Of a stretch of DNA of 64,000 nt, positions 1 through 9,900 are shown piece by piece (position 1 is the stretch's first letter; each line of letters starts with the position of its first letter). This stretch comes from Hymenobacter piscis (GTDB taxonomy: Bacteria > Bacteroidota > Bacteroidia > Cytophagales > Hymenobacteraceae). The translations under genes and the position numbers were made by a program. Location of the stretch: the NCBI RefSeq assembly GCF_018760735.1, contig NZ_JAHHZN010000001.1, positions 310,001 to 374,000 of the forward strand, in the 5' to 3' direction. Below the pieces are notes generated by a model. That model made no database searches, was not told the origin of the DNA, and saw only the letters and a list, made by a program, of their open reading frames with translations.

Positions 1-553
1 CGTCATTGAAGAGTTTTCTGAATATCTTGATATTGGAGTAGATGGTATTCACAGAGTTACCCAACTCATCCCGCAGATGCGCTTCGTACTGATTCAGGAA
101 GTTGACTGTAACTTCATCAAAGAGAAGGTCACTCGTTCCAAGGAACGATTTGAGCTTGGAGTAAACGGCTGTTGCCTTACTCATGGTGCTGATCTTTCCT
201 TGCTTCTCTAGAGCAGTAAGGTACTGAGCGAAGTACTTTAAAAAACTCCCCGTCGATTGCCCCATGATGACCTTCTTGATCTGCACTGGAGACACAAACT
301 TCGACTCTCGCTGCAAATCGAGAGCGACTCCCTCTGCCTCAGCAACTTTCGTGGCAATGAACGCATTTGTGCGCCCCATATTCGGGTGTGACTTCTTAAC
401 CTTACACAGGTCGCTGTTCCAATCCTGCGGCTTCACACGAAGTCCGATGGAGATGTATTTCGACTTCCTGTCCTTGATAATTCGCAGGTACACGGGAGCT
501 TCACCAGCCTTGTTTATCTTCTCTTCCTTGAGGATTACCTTTACACTTGCCAT
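1..553 (-). CDS. Tyrosine recombinase/phage integrase, N-terminal part, cut by window edge
   Basis: The reading frame starts at ATG 551-553 and runs leftward off the window, so about 184 residues are visible. The N-terminus (MASVKVILKEEKINKAGEAP) has the beta-rich arm-type DNA-binding fold of Bacteroidota integrases, with conserved features such as VYLRI, YISIGLRVKPQDWN and a following helical core-binding (SAM-like) domain (KYFAQYLTALEKQGKIST, NSVNTIYSNIK). The catalytic domain with the R..HxxR..Y residues would lie beyond the left edge and cannot be checked. Base composition is visibly lower in GC than the neighbouring genes, consistent with horizontal transfer. It points away from the chromosomal genes, as expected for an integrase at one end of a prophage or integrative element that extends to the left. 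Family assignment is fairly sure; the kind of element is unknown. Confidence 0.85.
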   Translation of the reverse strand, partial: MASVKVILKEEKINKAGEAPVYLRIIKDRKSKYISIGLRVKPQDWNSDLCKVKKSHPNMGRTNAFIATKVAEAEGVALDLQRESKFVSPVQIKKVIMGQSTGSFLKYFAQYLTALEKQGKISTMSKATAVYSKLKSFLGTSDLLFDEVTVNFLNQYEAHLRDELGNSVNTIYSNIKIFRKLFND

Positions 554-753
554 GCCCTAGGTATGATGGTTGCAGCTCAAAAATACTCAAAACATGCACG
601 AGGTAAAACATCAGGTAAAACATCGGTGTCATTTTCGTACAAATACTTACTCTCACCTACCAAGCCACATGCTCTAGAAACGCGCTTTACGTGTAAATAC
701 AAGGAATCACAAAGGAATAGAGTGTAAATGCCGGAGTCCTTACACGACCACGA

Positions 754-786
754 AAGGCTCTCAGCACTCCGCTGAGAGCCTTTTTT
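754..786 (+). terminator. Orphan rho-independent terminator
   Basis: A perfect 10-bp stem, GGCTCTCAGC / GCTGAGAGCC, with loop ACTCC is followed by six T on the + strand. The orientation would stop transcripts coming from the left, yet the only gene on the left (integrase) is on the minus strand. It may therefore be the terminator of a gene separated from it by the integrated element. Confidence 0.7.
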
Positions 787-840
787 GTTGCTCCTGCGGC
801 CCCCGCGGCGGCACATGCCAATGGCTGGCGGCGGGCTGCC

Positions 841-848
841 TATCTTTG
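841..848 (+). promoter_or_regulatory. Bacteroidota -7 promoter element for the reductase
   Basis: TATCTTTG matches the Bacteroidota sigma-ABfr -7 consensus TAnnTTTG. It lies about 120 bases before the reductase start; a -33 TTTG box is not clear. Inference from consensus only. Confidence 0.45.
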
Positions 849-966
849 CGGCCGCGTAGCGCCCGTTCGTCGTCTTTGTGGGCTGCTGAGCCAACGATTT
901 GACCGTTTGGGTTGTTACGCGTGCGGCCCCCGTGGGCCGGGATGTTTCGTTTTTCGCTGTTCGTAC

Positions 967-1983
967 ATGACCAATTCTATTTCCACCGATATCTGCATTA
1001 TCGGGGCCGGCCCGGTGGGGCTGTTTGCTGTGTTTGAAGCCGGATTGCTGAAGCTGCGTTGCCACGTGGTGGATGCCCTGCCCCAGGTGGGCGGTCAGCT
1101 CTCGGAAATCTACCCCAAGAAGCCCATCTACGACATCCCGGGCTTCCCGGAAGTGCTGGCCGGCGACCTGGTGAGCAACCTGATGCGGCAGATTGAGCCC
1201 TTCCACCCCACCTTCACGCTGGGCGAGCGGGTGGAAGGCTACCGCAAGCTGGAGGATGGTTCGTTCATTGTGAATACCATCGACGGCACCGAAATCCACT
1301 GCAAGGCCATTGCCATTGCCGGCGGCCTGGGCTCGTTTGAGCCCCGCAAGCCCGCCATCGAGGACCTGACCACCTTTGAGGGCGGCAAGGGCGTGTACTA
1401 CATGGTGCGCGACCCCGAAACGTTCCGCGACCAGCGCCTCGTCATTGCCGGCGGCGGCGACTCGGCCCTGGACTGGACTATTTTCCTGGCCGACGTGGCC
1501 AAGGAAGTGACCCTGGTGCACCGCGGTACCAGCTTCCGCGGGGCCGCCGACTCGGCCGAGAAGGTGCAGAAGCTCCACGAGGCCGGCCGGGTAAAACTGG
1601 TGCTGAGCAGCAACGTGACCCACGTGCACGGCAACGGCCGCCTGAACGCGGTAACCATCACGGCCAACGGCGGCGACGCCGAGCAGGTGGCCGTCGACTC
1701 GTTTATTCCGCTCTTCGGCCTCACCCCCAAGCTCGGCCCGATCGGCGACTGGGGCCTGGAGCTGGAGTCTGACGCCGTGAAGGTGAACACCGTGGACTAC
1801 TCCACCTCCGAGCCCGGCATCTACGCCATCGGCGACATCAACACCTACCCCGGCAAGCTCAAGCTCATTCTCTGCGGCTTCCACGAGGCCGCCCTCATGT
1901 GCCAGGGCGCGTTCAAGTACATGTTCCCCGACAAGAAGTACACCCTCAAATACACCACCGTCAACGGGGTGCCCACTTTGTAG
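967..1983 (+). CDS. Ferredoxin--NADP+ reductase, thioredoxin-reductase-like (type 2 FNR)
   Basis: A 338-residue flavoprotein expected to move electrons between NADPH and ferredoxin in the cytoplasm. The FAD-binding GxGxxG appears at once (IIGAGPVGLFAVFEAG, residues about 9-24) and is followed by PQVGGQLSEIYPKKPIYDIPGFPE, characteristic of the YumC/type-2 reductases, which lack the CxxC of thioredoxin reductase. The second nucleotide-binding motif is VIAGGGDSALDW (about residue 158), and the C-terminal FAD motif is GIYAIGDINTYPGKLKLI. ATG at 967 was preferred to the upstream in-frame ATG at 907 because the family signature begins directly after it. A [2Fe-2S] ferredoxin gene follows and is the probable partner. 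The stop codon is also the first unit of a TAG-bearing heptad repeat. Confidence 0.9.
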   Translation: MTNSISTDICIIGAGPVGLFAVFEAGLLKLRCHVVDALPQVGGQLSEIYPKKPIYDIPGFPEVLAGDLVSNLMRQIEPFHPTFTLGERVEGYRKLEDGSFIVNTIDGTEIHCKAIAIAGGLGSFEPRKPAIEDLTTFEGGKGVYYMVRDPETFRDQRLVIAGGGDSALDWTIFLADVAKEVTLVHRGTSFRGAADSAEKVQKLHEAGRVKLVLSSNVTHVHGNGRLNAVTITANGGDAEQVAVDSFIPLFGLTPKLGPIGDWGLELESDAVKVNTVDYSTSEPGIYAIGDINTYPGKLKLILCGFHEAALMCQGAFKYMFPDKKYTLKYTTVNGVPTL

Positions 1984-2077
1984 GAGCTAGAAGTCAGGAG
2001 CTAGAAGATAGAATGGCGTTCAATTCACTGTAAAGCTGTTTTTTTTTCCAGCTCCTAACTCCTGTCTCCTAACTTCT
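1981..2077. repeat. Inverted pair of TAG-containing heptad repeats
   Basis: The reductase stop codon begins a run of 7-base units, TAGGAGC, TAGAAGT, CAGGAGC, TAGAAGA (1981-2008). A related run in inverted orientation lies at 2051-2077, whose complement reads in units such as TAGGAGA, CAGGAGT, TAGGAGC. The two arms can pair imperfectly around a loop of about 42 bases, in the gap between the reductase and the ferredoxin. No gene is present. See the hairpin finding. Confidence 0.75.
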
Positions 2078-2085
2078 CAAAAATC

Positions 2086-2412
2086 ATGACCGACGAAGTA
2101 CGCGTGTACGTGGAGGAGGCTCCGGGCCACCGCCACGAGATTACCGCCCCCACCGATATGGGGCTGAGCCTGATGGAAATCATGAAGGCCGATGGCTACG
2201 ACATTCAGGCTACCTGCGGCGGCATGGCCCTGTGCGGCACCTGCCACGTAGAAGTGCTGGCCGGCCCCGAGCTGCCCGAACCCTCCGACGACGAGCTGGC
2301 CATGCTCGAAAGCCTGCCCGTGATGACCCAGGGCAGCCGCCTTTCCTGCCAGATCCGCCTGACCCCGCGTCTGGATGGGCTGGTAGTGCGCCTCCTGCCC
2401 CAGGACGCATAG
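2086..2412 (+). CDS. [2Fe-2S] ferredoxin (adrenodoxin-like)
   Basis: A 108-residue acidic electron carrier. The cluster ligands appear as C-x5-C-x2-C (CGGMALCGTC, about residues 45-54) plus a distal cysteine in LSCQI (about residue 92), the arrangement of plant/vertebrate-type and adrenodoxin-type ferredoxins. DDELAMLESLP corresponds to the acidic partner-binding region of such proteins. It lies directly downstream of a type-2 ferredoxin reductase in the same direction, so the two probably form an NADPH-to-ferredoxin chain. The final acceptor cannot be named from this window. Start ATG 2086 gives a full-length protein, and a strong terminator follows. Confidence 0.9.
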   Translation: MTDEVRVYVEEAPGHRHEITAPTDMGLSLMEIMKADGYDIQATCGGMALCGTCHVEVLAGPELPEPSDDELAMLESLPVMTQGSRLSCQIRLTPRLDGLVVRLLPQDA

Positions 2413-2434
2413 CACGCCCTGGGCTACTTACCCG

Positions 2435-2465
2435 AAGCCGGCCCTGTGGGGCCGGCTTTTTGTTT
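2435..2465 (+). terminator. Rho-independent terminator after ferredoxin
   Basis: The stem AAGCCGGCC / GGGCCGGCTT is followed by a T-rich run on the + strand, 23 bases after the ferredoxin stop. Confidence 0.8.
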
Positions 2466-2512
2466 TTATCGGCCGGCACACGGAATACGCAAAGTCCCCG
2501 TTACAGGTCTTT

Positions 2513-3397
2513 ATGGTTAGGTCATTCCAGCACTTTATGCTCTCTTATCGATGCCTTCTGACAGGCAGCACCTTATGGGTGATGCTCCCACAAGTAGGCA
2601 CCGCCCAGCAAGGGCCCCTGCTAAGTCTGAGTACCGGCGTGGCTCTTTCCCAAGCGACCATGCAACGTTACGCCGCCACGCCCCGCAGCTTCCGGCCCGA
2701 ACATGGTTTGGCATTAGCAGCCGGGTTGCGGTTCTCGTATCCGGTCAGCCCGCACTGGGCGCTTGAAATAGCGCAGGAGGTGGCCGATTTGCAGCCGGGT
2801 GTGCGGTACCGAATTCCGAATAGCAGCGGGTCATCCGGGGTTGGGGCCCGGGCGGTGCTCCACACCGGAGTGACCGTACGCCGCCTCAATCTGTGGCAGA
2901 TCAGCCCCCGCATGCAGCTAGATGCAGCCCTGACGGGGGCGTACGCCTGGCTGGCCCGCCCCTACCGCAGCGACTACATAGGTTCCTGGTTTTCGCCCCA
3001 GCAGACGCAGCCCACCTTCAGCCAGCCAATAGCGGAGTGGACGACCCGGCAGCGTCATCGTGCCACGGTGCTGCTCGGGGGTGAGGCTCGGTTGCAGTGT
3101 ACCCTAGATACGCGCCACAGCCTCCTGCTTAGCCTGGGCTACAACCGGGGGCTGCGCACCCTAGTGGAATCCCGCTCCCAGCAGTTGCTCTACCTCGACG
3201 ACCACGGTCAGGTCCAATCGGGCGGCTTCGTGTTGCGCAACCGCGGCTCCTACGCTACCCTTCAATTGGGCTACGGCTGGCAACTTGTTAACCCGGCGGG
3301 TAAAGTCACCACCCATACGCCCCGCTACGGCCGATTACCGGCGCTATCCGCCGAACCGGAGGCACCGCCGGTGTATTTCGAGCCAGTGGAGGAGTAA
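2513..3397 (+). CDS. Hypothetical exported protein, probable outer-membrane beta-barrel
   Basis: A 294-residue protein not recognised as a named family. A hydrophobic N-terminal stretch ending in VGTAQQ suggests a signal peptide. The rest alternates polar and aromatic residues in short strands (LALAAGLRFSYPV, HRATVLLGGEARLQ, HSLLLSLGYNRGL, YATLQLGYGWQL), as in small outer-membrane barrels of Bacteroidota. The C-terminus after the last strand is proline- and glutamate-rich. ATG 2513 or ATG 2537 could be the start; the second gives a more usual signal-peptide length. Function unknown. Confidence 0.6.
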   Translation: MVRSFQHFMLSYRCLLTGSTLWVMLPQVGTAQQGPLLSLSTGVALSQATMQRYAATPRSFRPEHGLALAAGLRFSYPVSPHWALEIAQEVADLQPGVRYRIPNSSGSSGVGARAVLHTGVTVRRLNLWQISPRMQLDAALTGAYAWLARPYRSDYIGSWFSPQQTQPTFSQPIAEWTTRQRHRATVLLGGEARLQCTLDTRHSLLLSLGYNRGLRTLVESRSQQLLYLDDHGQVQSGGFVLRNRGSYATLQLGYGWQLVNPAGKVTTHTPRYGRLPALSAEPEAPPVYFEPVEE

Positions 3398-3422
3398 CAT
3401 TATACCACCCACTTTACCGTAC

Positions 3423-3459
3423 AAAAAAAGCGCCGCCCCATTCCGGGCGGCGCTTTTTG
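3423..3459. terminator. Bidirectional terminator between convergent genes
   Basis: The stem AAAAGCGCCGCCC / GGGCGGCGCTTTTT with an A-run on the left and T-run on the right can serve both the + strand barrel gene and the minus-strand gene at 3480-3830. Confidence 0.85.
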
Positions 3460-3479
3460 TTGGTACACGTTGGGCCGAC

Positions 3480-3830
3480 CTACCGACGGCCGGATGCTTT
3501 GCGCTTGACCACCGTCTTACGGGTTTCGGCGGGCACTGCGGCCGCTTCCGGAGCCTTGGTCGGGTTTTCTTCGGTAGAAGCGGTAGCCGTCTGGGCGGCG
3601 GCTTCGGCTTCGGCCTTGCGGGCGGCTTCTTCCACGGCCTCCAGGGCGGCGGCACGCTTGCGGCGGGTGGGCATTAGAAAATCCCGCTCGGCGCGCTCCT
3701 GGGCCGAGAGTTCTTCCTCGCCGGGCAGGCTGGTGGGCGTGATAGTAGCCGACGTTTTGGCTTCGTCCTGGGCGTGGGCAGAGGCGCTGCCCAGCAGCAG
3801 CACGGATACTAGTATTACGAGTTTACGCAT
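3480..3830 (-). CDS. Small secreted charged protein, unknown
   Basis: A 116-residue protein. Residues 1-20 (MRKLVILVSVLLLGSASAHA) form a clear signal peptide ending in a typical AHA cleavage site. The mature part is low in complexity: Glu/Ala/Arg-rich, with a probable helix RKRAAALEAVEEAARKAEAE and an Ala/Thr/Glu-rich segment before a basic tail (VVKRKASGRR). No domain recognised. It is separated from the macroglobulin gene behind it by about 150 bases and ends at a shared terminator. Codon usage matches the neighbours. Confidence 0.65.
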   Translation of the reverse strand: MRKLVILVSVLLLGSASAHAQDEAKTSATITPTSLPGEEELSAQERAERDFLMPTRRKRAAALEAVEEAARKAEAEAAAQTATASTEENPTKAPEAAAVPAETRKTVVKRKASGRR

Positions 3831-3979
3831 CGATTTTAGTGCTTTCTGGCTGGTAAACGAGTGGCAAAGATACTATTTCCGCTTCCAAGTCTCAACTCCA
3901 GTTCCGGGCAGATACCCGCAATGCAGCCTATCTGGCCGTATTCGCCGAAAATATACCCATCGCCCATCAACGCCGAATC

Positions 3980-6900
3980 CTATTTCTGCTCCGCAATACG
4001 CACCCGCGTACCGGCCGAGTGGGTCGTGAACTCGGGGGCGTAGAGGCACTGGAGCTGCGAGAGGCCGCCGCTGAAATTGCCCGCCTGCGCCGCCCGCAGC
4101 CGGTACTCGAAGGTGTGGGTGCCCTTGGGGAAAAAGCCAATGAAAAAGTTGGTGGCCGCGTCGCGGGGGTTCTCGTAATAGCCCAGCCCGTTCTGGTAGC
4201 GGTAGCCGCTGGTCTGCCCGATGAGCTCCAGGCCGGCGGCGCGCTGGTCCTTGAGGTGCACGTATTCCAGGTCGCGGTCGGCGCGCAGCACCAAGCGCAC
4301 TACCAGCACGTCGCCCACCCGCAGAGGGCTGGCGGGCGTGAGGGGCTCGAGCACGGGGCCGGCGGCGGTGCGCTGCTCGCGGTAAAGCTGGCGTTCCAGA
4401 CTCAGACCGGTGGCGGCGGGCGTAATCTTATCGAGCTGCTCGAAATACTGCCAGTAGAGGGCACCCCAGGCCACGCCGGCATCGGGCTTGCGCACCGTCA
4501 CGCGGCCCTGAGCGGGCTTGATGTCGGCGGCGGGCCAGCTGATTTTGTAGTAGCCGGTGCCGGCCTGCTGGCGGGTGGGCTGGGCGGGCTGCCCCCCTAC
4601 CGTGACCACCAGGGGCTCGGCGGCGGGTTTGAGCCAGTCGGAGCCGCGCAGCAGCAGGGCGTAGCAGGCGTCGGCGGTGGCGCGGGTGCTGGGCCAGCTC
4701 TGCACCTGCTTCTGCTTGAGCAGCCAGAGCTTCATCTCGTCCACGGCGCGCTGGTCGTTGGCTACTTCGTCGAAGGCCTCGATGAGGGTGGCCTGGGTTT
4801 CGGTGGGGGCCTCGCGCCAGTAGTAGCCGGGGCGCACATCTTTCCAGTACATACCCAGCTCCTCGTGGTGCAGGGCGTTTTCGCGCAGGGCCGTCAGGAT
4901 TTGGGCGGCGGGGGCGGGCGTTTGGGCGCGGTGCAGGGCCAGCGCGAGCTGGGCCTGGAGGTAGCGGGTGCGGCCGGGCCAGTAGGTGGCGCCCTGCTGC
5001 TGGTAGTAGCCGTAAGCCGCCCGGGCCGCCTGGGCCACGGCCACGGAAGGCCAGAAGCTGCGGGCGTACTGGGCCTGCACCTGGAGGTCGGTGAGGTGGT
5101 CGGCTTTCAGGTCAACCTTGGTCTGCTTGCGCAGGCGGGCGTAGTCCTGCTGCAATTCGCCGTCGAGGTAGGCCAGGGCGCTTTGCAGCAGCGGGCGGGC
5201 CTGCTCGTCCTGCAGGGCATCGAAGGCGCCCAGCTTGTGCAGCTTGCCGAAGCCGGCCACGATGAGCTGGGTGATGTAGCGGTCGGCGGGCATGCGCTCA
5301 AACCAGGGGAAGGCGCCGTCGGGCAGCTGCAGCTGGCGGAGCTTGGCCAGGGCGCGGGCCGTTTCGGCCTGGAGGCGGGGTTCGTCGAAGAGCTCGGCCA
5401 GGCGGCGCATCCGCTCGGTTTCGTTCTGGGCGTCGCGCACCCAGGGCGTTTCCTGGAGCAGCAGGGCTTTCAGCTCCTGGTTTTGCTCCAGCTTGCTGGT
5501 GAGGGCAGCCTTGTCGCCAGCCTGGGCAGCGCGCTGCCACTCGGCCAGGGTGGTTTTCAGGGCCGGACTGCTGCGCAGGATTTTGGCCGCCAGCAGGTTG
5601 GCGTAGAGGCGCGAGAAGGTCTGCTCCGCGCACTCGTAGGGGTACTCCATCAGGTAGGGCAGCGCCTGCACGGCGTACCAGGCCGGGTTGGGCGTCATTT
5701 CCAGCGTGAGCGAGTAGTTGCGCCGGGTGCTGGAGGTGGTGCTGGTGAGCTTCCGCAGCTCAAACTCCCGGGTCGCCGGCCCCACCACGGGCAGCGGCAG
5801 GCTTTCGGTGATGAGCAAGCGGTTGGGCAGCACCGGCAGCGTGTTCTGCTCGCCGTCTTCGATGGTTGTCAGTTGTTGGTTGTCAGTTGTCGGTTTGTTC
5901 TGGCGGCGGCGCTGGCGCTTTTCTTTGCCTGACAACTGCTCACTGACAACTGACAACTCCCCCCTGGCTACCACTTTGTAGGTAATGGCCTCCAGGGGCA
6001 GCTGGCCCTCGGCGGTTTCGGGGAGGGTGAGGTTCCAGCTCAAGGCCTGGCTCTGGTTGCCTTTGAGGTCGAAGGGAAGCTGGGCGGGGCTTTTCAGCAG
6101 TTGGGCTTCGAGGGGCTGCTGGGTGCGGGCGTCGAGCAGGAAGAGCTGGGCGGTGCCAGCCAGGGCGTCGGCGGTGAGGTTGCTGAGCTTGGCCTGGAAG
6201 GTAAGCTGGTCGCCCTCGCGGAAGAAGCGCGGGGCGTTGGCCGTGATTTGCAGCTTCTTCTGGGTCACGAGCTCCCGCTGGAGCAGGCCGGTGCGAAGCT
6301 GGTGGTCGTGGGCCAGGGTCAGCAGCTGCCAGCGCGTCACGGCCTCGGGCATCTGGAATTCGAGCACGGTTTCGCCCTGGGCGTTGGTACGCAGCGCGGG
6401 CAGCCAGAAGGCCGTTTCCCGGAAGTCGGTACGGGCCTGCACGTTGCTCAGGTTGGGCTGGGAGGCGGGTTGGGTGGGCGCACCGGCAGCACCGGTACGA
6501 ATCTCCTCATCTCGTTTAATAACCGGAGCCGCAAACTTGGCGGAGCGCACGGCCATCGTAGCTGTAGCCCCAGGCACTCCGGCCGATTCTAACCCGGCCA
6601 AATCCGCCGCGTTATCGGTATTACCCCTAACAGTTTGGGTTGCTACTACTCGGCCTCGCAACTCCTGCTGGTCCGGAATTTCATCGTAGCCGCCGTAGCC
6701 CCACATATTGAGGTGCGGATACGCCACTTCGCCGGGTCCCTGAATGTAGGGCTGCGCGTTAAACAATTCTGCGCCCTCTTCCACCCCGAACCGACCCTGC
6801 CAGGCCAGCGTGGCAGGCGAATAGGGCTGGGGAAATTCCAACGGCGCGAAACCGTGGGGGCGGAAAACGTCCAGCGACTTGTCGTAGAGCGTGGCCAGTA

Positions 6901-9900
6901 GCTCGGCGTCGGCGGGCTTGCCGTCGGTCTGGTGGATGGTAACGCGCCAGGTTTCCTTTTGGCCGGGCTGGAGCTTGTCGCGGAAGGTGTCAATGCTGAG
7001 CACCAGCGGCGCGGGCGGCGTGGCTACCTGCACGGCGGCCGTGTGGAGGTAGAGGCGGTTGTCGCGCACCTGGGTGAAGTGCACGTAGAGCTGGGTTTCG
7101 CCGAGGGCGGCGGGCACGGGTACTTCCACCACGCGCTGCTCGCCGGCGGCCAGCGTGAGCCACTCGGCGCGCAGGGTTTCGCCTTTGGCCTCGGCTTGCA
7201 CCAGCACACGGGCTCCTTCGACGGAGCTGCCCACCAGGAAGCGGGCGGTCTGGCCCGGCCGGATGCTGTCCTGCAGGGCCACGAACCAGTCCGGGATGGG
7301 CACGGGCAGGCGGGTGGCGGCGGGGTCGAAGAGGGTGAACAGCTGCTCGGCGCGCGGGGCGGGCGGGCCGGCGGTTACCGCGGCGGCCGTGGCTTCGAGC
7401 AGGTAGCGGCCGGGCTCCTGGCGGGCCAGCTGGGCAGTAAGCTCGGGCAGCAGCGGCGTTTTATCGGTATCGAAGGCCTGGGTGAGCACCAGCGTACGGG
7501 CCCAGGTGCTGTCGTGGTCCTCGGGCCCGTAGGCATCGAGCGGGAAGCGGCGGCGGAACTCCTCCGCGCTCAGGGCCTCGCGCTCGGGCCGCTCCCAGAG
7601 GCGAGGACGGAAGGCCCGGGCGGGCGGCGTGAGGCGGTAGAGGCGCAGCTGCCCCTGCGCGGGCAGGGCCTCGCCGGTGGCGTTGGTACTAAGCAGGCGC
7701 AACTCGGGCAATTCGGTGCGGTTGAGTTGCTCGGGCACGTCCAGGCGCAACGTCAGGGCCTCTGTGCCGAGGCTGACGCGCTGCTCCCCGGTGCGGGTTT
7801 CGCCGGCCGCGTCGGTCACGTCGGCCGTTACCTCGAACACGTAGCCGGGGAGCCCGGGCCCGCGCTTACCGCCCGCGGCGGTTTCGCCCGCCTGGGCCAC
7901 GAACGTGACGGCGAAACCGCCCGCCGAATCGGTGCGGGCCGTGCCGGCGGCAATTTCCTGCTCCGGCGCGCCGCCCCCGTAGAAGCCGCGCCCGAAGTAG
8001 GGCCAGAATGTGCGCCGCACCACCCGGTAGTTCACGGCGGCCCCATCCACGGGCTGGCCGGCGTAGGCGGTGGCCGTGCCGCGCACCGTCACGCGCTGCC
8101 CCAGCACGGGCGTACCCGTCACCGGCGCAAACGTCACCTGGAACGTCGGCCGCTTGTAGTCTTCGACGGCGAAATCGATTTGCCCGCCGTTATCCGACTC
8201 ATCCGCAACCAACGTCATCTGGCCGTTCAGCAAACCGATTGGCAACACAAAAGAGCCGTGGAAAGAGCCAAACGTATTGGTCTGGAATTCGGCCCGTTGC
8301 ACGACCTGACCATTGACATCGTGGAGCTCCACGGTTTCCTTGAAATTGGCCAGCACCTTTGTCTTGCCTTTCCGCTGGGCTGCAACAATTCCCTTGAAGT
8401 ACACCGTTTGCCCGGGGCGGTAGATAGCCCGGTCGGTGTACAGGAAGGTGCGGCTTTCGAATTCATCATCCTCCTCCAATTGGCTGCGGCGGGAGCTATA
8501 GTAGCCCATGTTCTCCGTCATCAGCAATGAGTCCGGGGCCTGAGTGAATAGGGCGGCTTCCAGCTGGGTGTTTTCGCCCACCAGCTTCACGGGAATCTGG
8601 GCCTGCCCCTCGGCGCTGGTGGTCCGGACTTCGCCGCGCCGCCGTTGGTACTCGCGTTTGGACTGGTCGTAGAACTGGAAAAACGGTAGCACCCGCACGC
8701 CGGCCAGGGGCGCGCCGGTCTGGCGGTGGAGCACCAGCAGCTCGGGGCCGTCGGCAGCGGGGGCGCTGCGGCGCACGTAGCTCAGCGCGCTCACCTGCAC
8801 CTGGCTGGTAACCGTGACGGTGCCGGGCTGCTCTTTGGTGGGGTTATCGGGCGCGGTGCTCAGCACGATGAGGTACTGGCCCAGCGGCAGGGCCGGACCG
8901 GCCTGCTGCACGGTGTGGCTCCGGAAATCTTGGGGGCCGGGCACGTCCAGGGTCCAGGCGGCGGCGGGGGTGGCGGCCAGGGCGCGGGCGTAGCGCTGCT
9001 GCCAGGTTTTGTTCTCGTACAGCTCGGGCCGTTCCAGCTGCCGCAGCACCTGGGCGCTGCGGAGGCGGTAGGCGGTGGCGTAAAGGCGTGGGGCGTTGCG
9101 CACGGTCAGCTTCAGCAGCCAGGGCTGGTTCGGCAGCAGCACGTCTTCGGTGGTGAAGCTCAGGTCCACGCGCTCCAGCTGGCGGCGCAGGGCGGCGGCC
9201 TGCTGGGCACCCCGGGTTTTGGGAAACTGCTTTTCCACGGCCAGGGCCAGGGCGTGGGCCTTGGCCGGGTCCTCTTCCTGCCAGGTCGCCGCCTCGGCCG
9301 CCCGGAATTCGGCGGCCATGGGCAGGGCCTGGTAGGTTTCGGCGGCCCGGGCCAGGGCGGCGCGGTAGAGCGCGGCCTTGTTTTCCAGCGCGGCGTGCTG
9401 ATTCACGAACTCCAGGCGCTGAAAATCGGCGTCGGCCCGGGCCGTGGGGTTGGCTTTGTCGGTCAGGCGGAAGGCCAGCAGCTGCTGAAGTACCCGCAGG
9501 GCGTGGAACTGGCCGTTGAGCGAGTCGGCATCCGGGGCGGCCAGCTTCAGGCGGGCAAATTCGGCGGCCGGAGCGAACAAGGCGGCATCGGTGAGGCGGA
9601 ACTGCTCGGCGGGGCGGGTGATGTATAGCTCATCGTTGCTGAGGCCCTCCACGGCCCGGAAGGCCAGCAAATCGAAGAGCGTGGGGCGGCGCTGGCGGCC
9701 CTCGGCGTCGGCGCCGCGGGTGAGGTAGCCCAGGTCCGCGAGTTTGAGCTGCTGCTGGCGGCGGGGCTCATCCTGGGTGGAGGCCCGGTAGTGGCGGACC
9801 ACGGCGGCCCCGAGGCGGGTGGCGTCCCAGGTCCGCAGGTCCTGGCGGCTCTGGTCGGCGGTATCGGGCTTAGTGCGGGTGCGGTCGTAGAGCTGGTAGC

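Larger units (their letters stand above)
554..966. other. Intergenic junction between mobile element and chromosome
   Basis: There is no convincing gene in these 413 bases. The left part is AT-rich like the integrase and holds two close direct copies of AGGTAAAACATC (about 601-625) and two of GTGTAAAT. The right part is GC-rich like the chromosome. I searched for a tRNA or tmRNA 3' end as the integration target and saw no T-arm (GTTCRA) motif. The junction or attachment site probably lies between about 580 and 755, but its exact borders cannot be fixed without the other end. Confidence 0.4.

Noticed and set aside
560..760. Possible tRNA or tmRNA 3' end as integration target
   Set aside because: No T-arm GTTCRA motif, no acceptor stem and no CCA could be found.
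577..1884. A 435-codon open frame on the minus strand across the ferredoxin reductase gene
   Set aside because: It is the antisense shadow of a clearly recognisable flavoprotein; long antisense frames are common in high-GC DNA and this one has no family signature.
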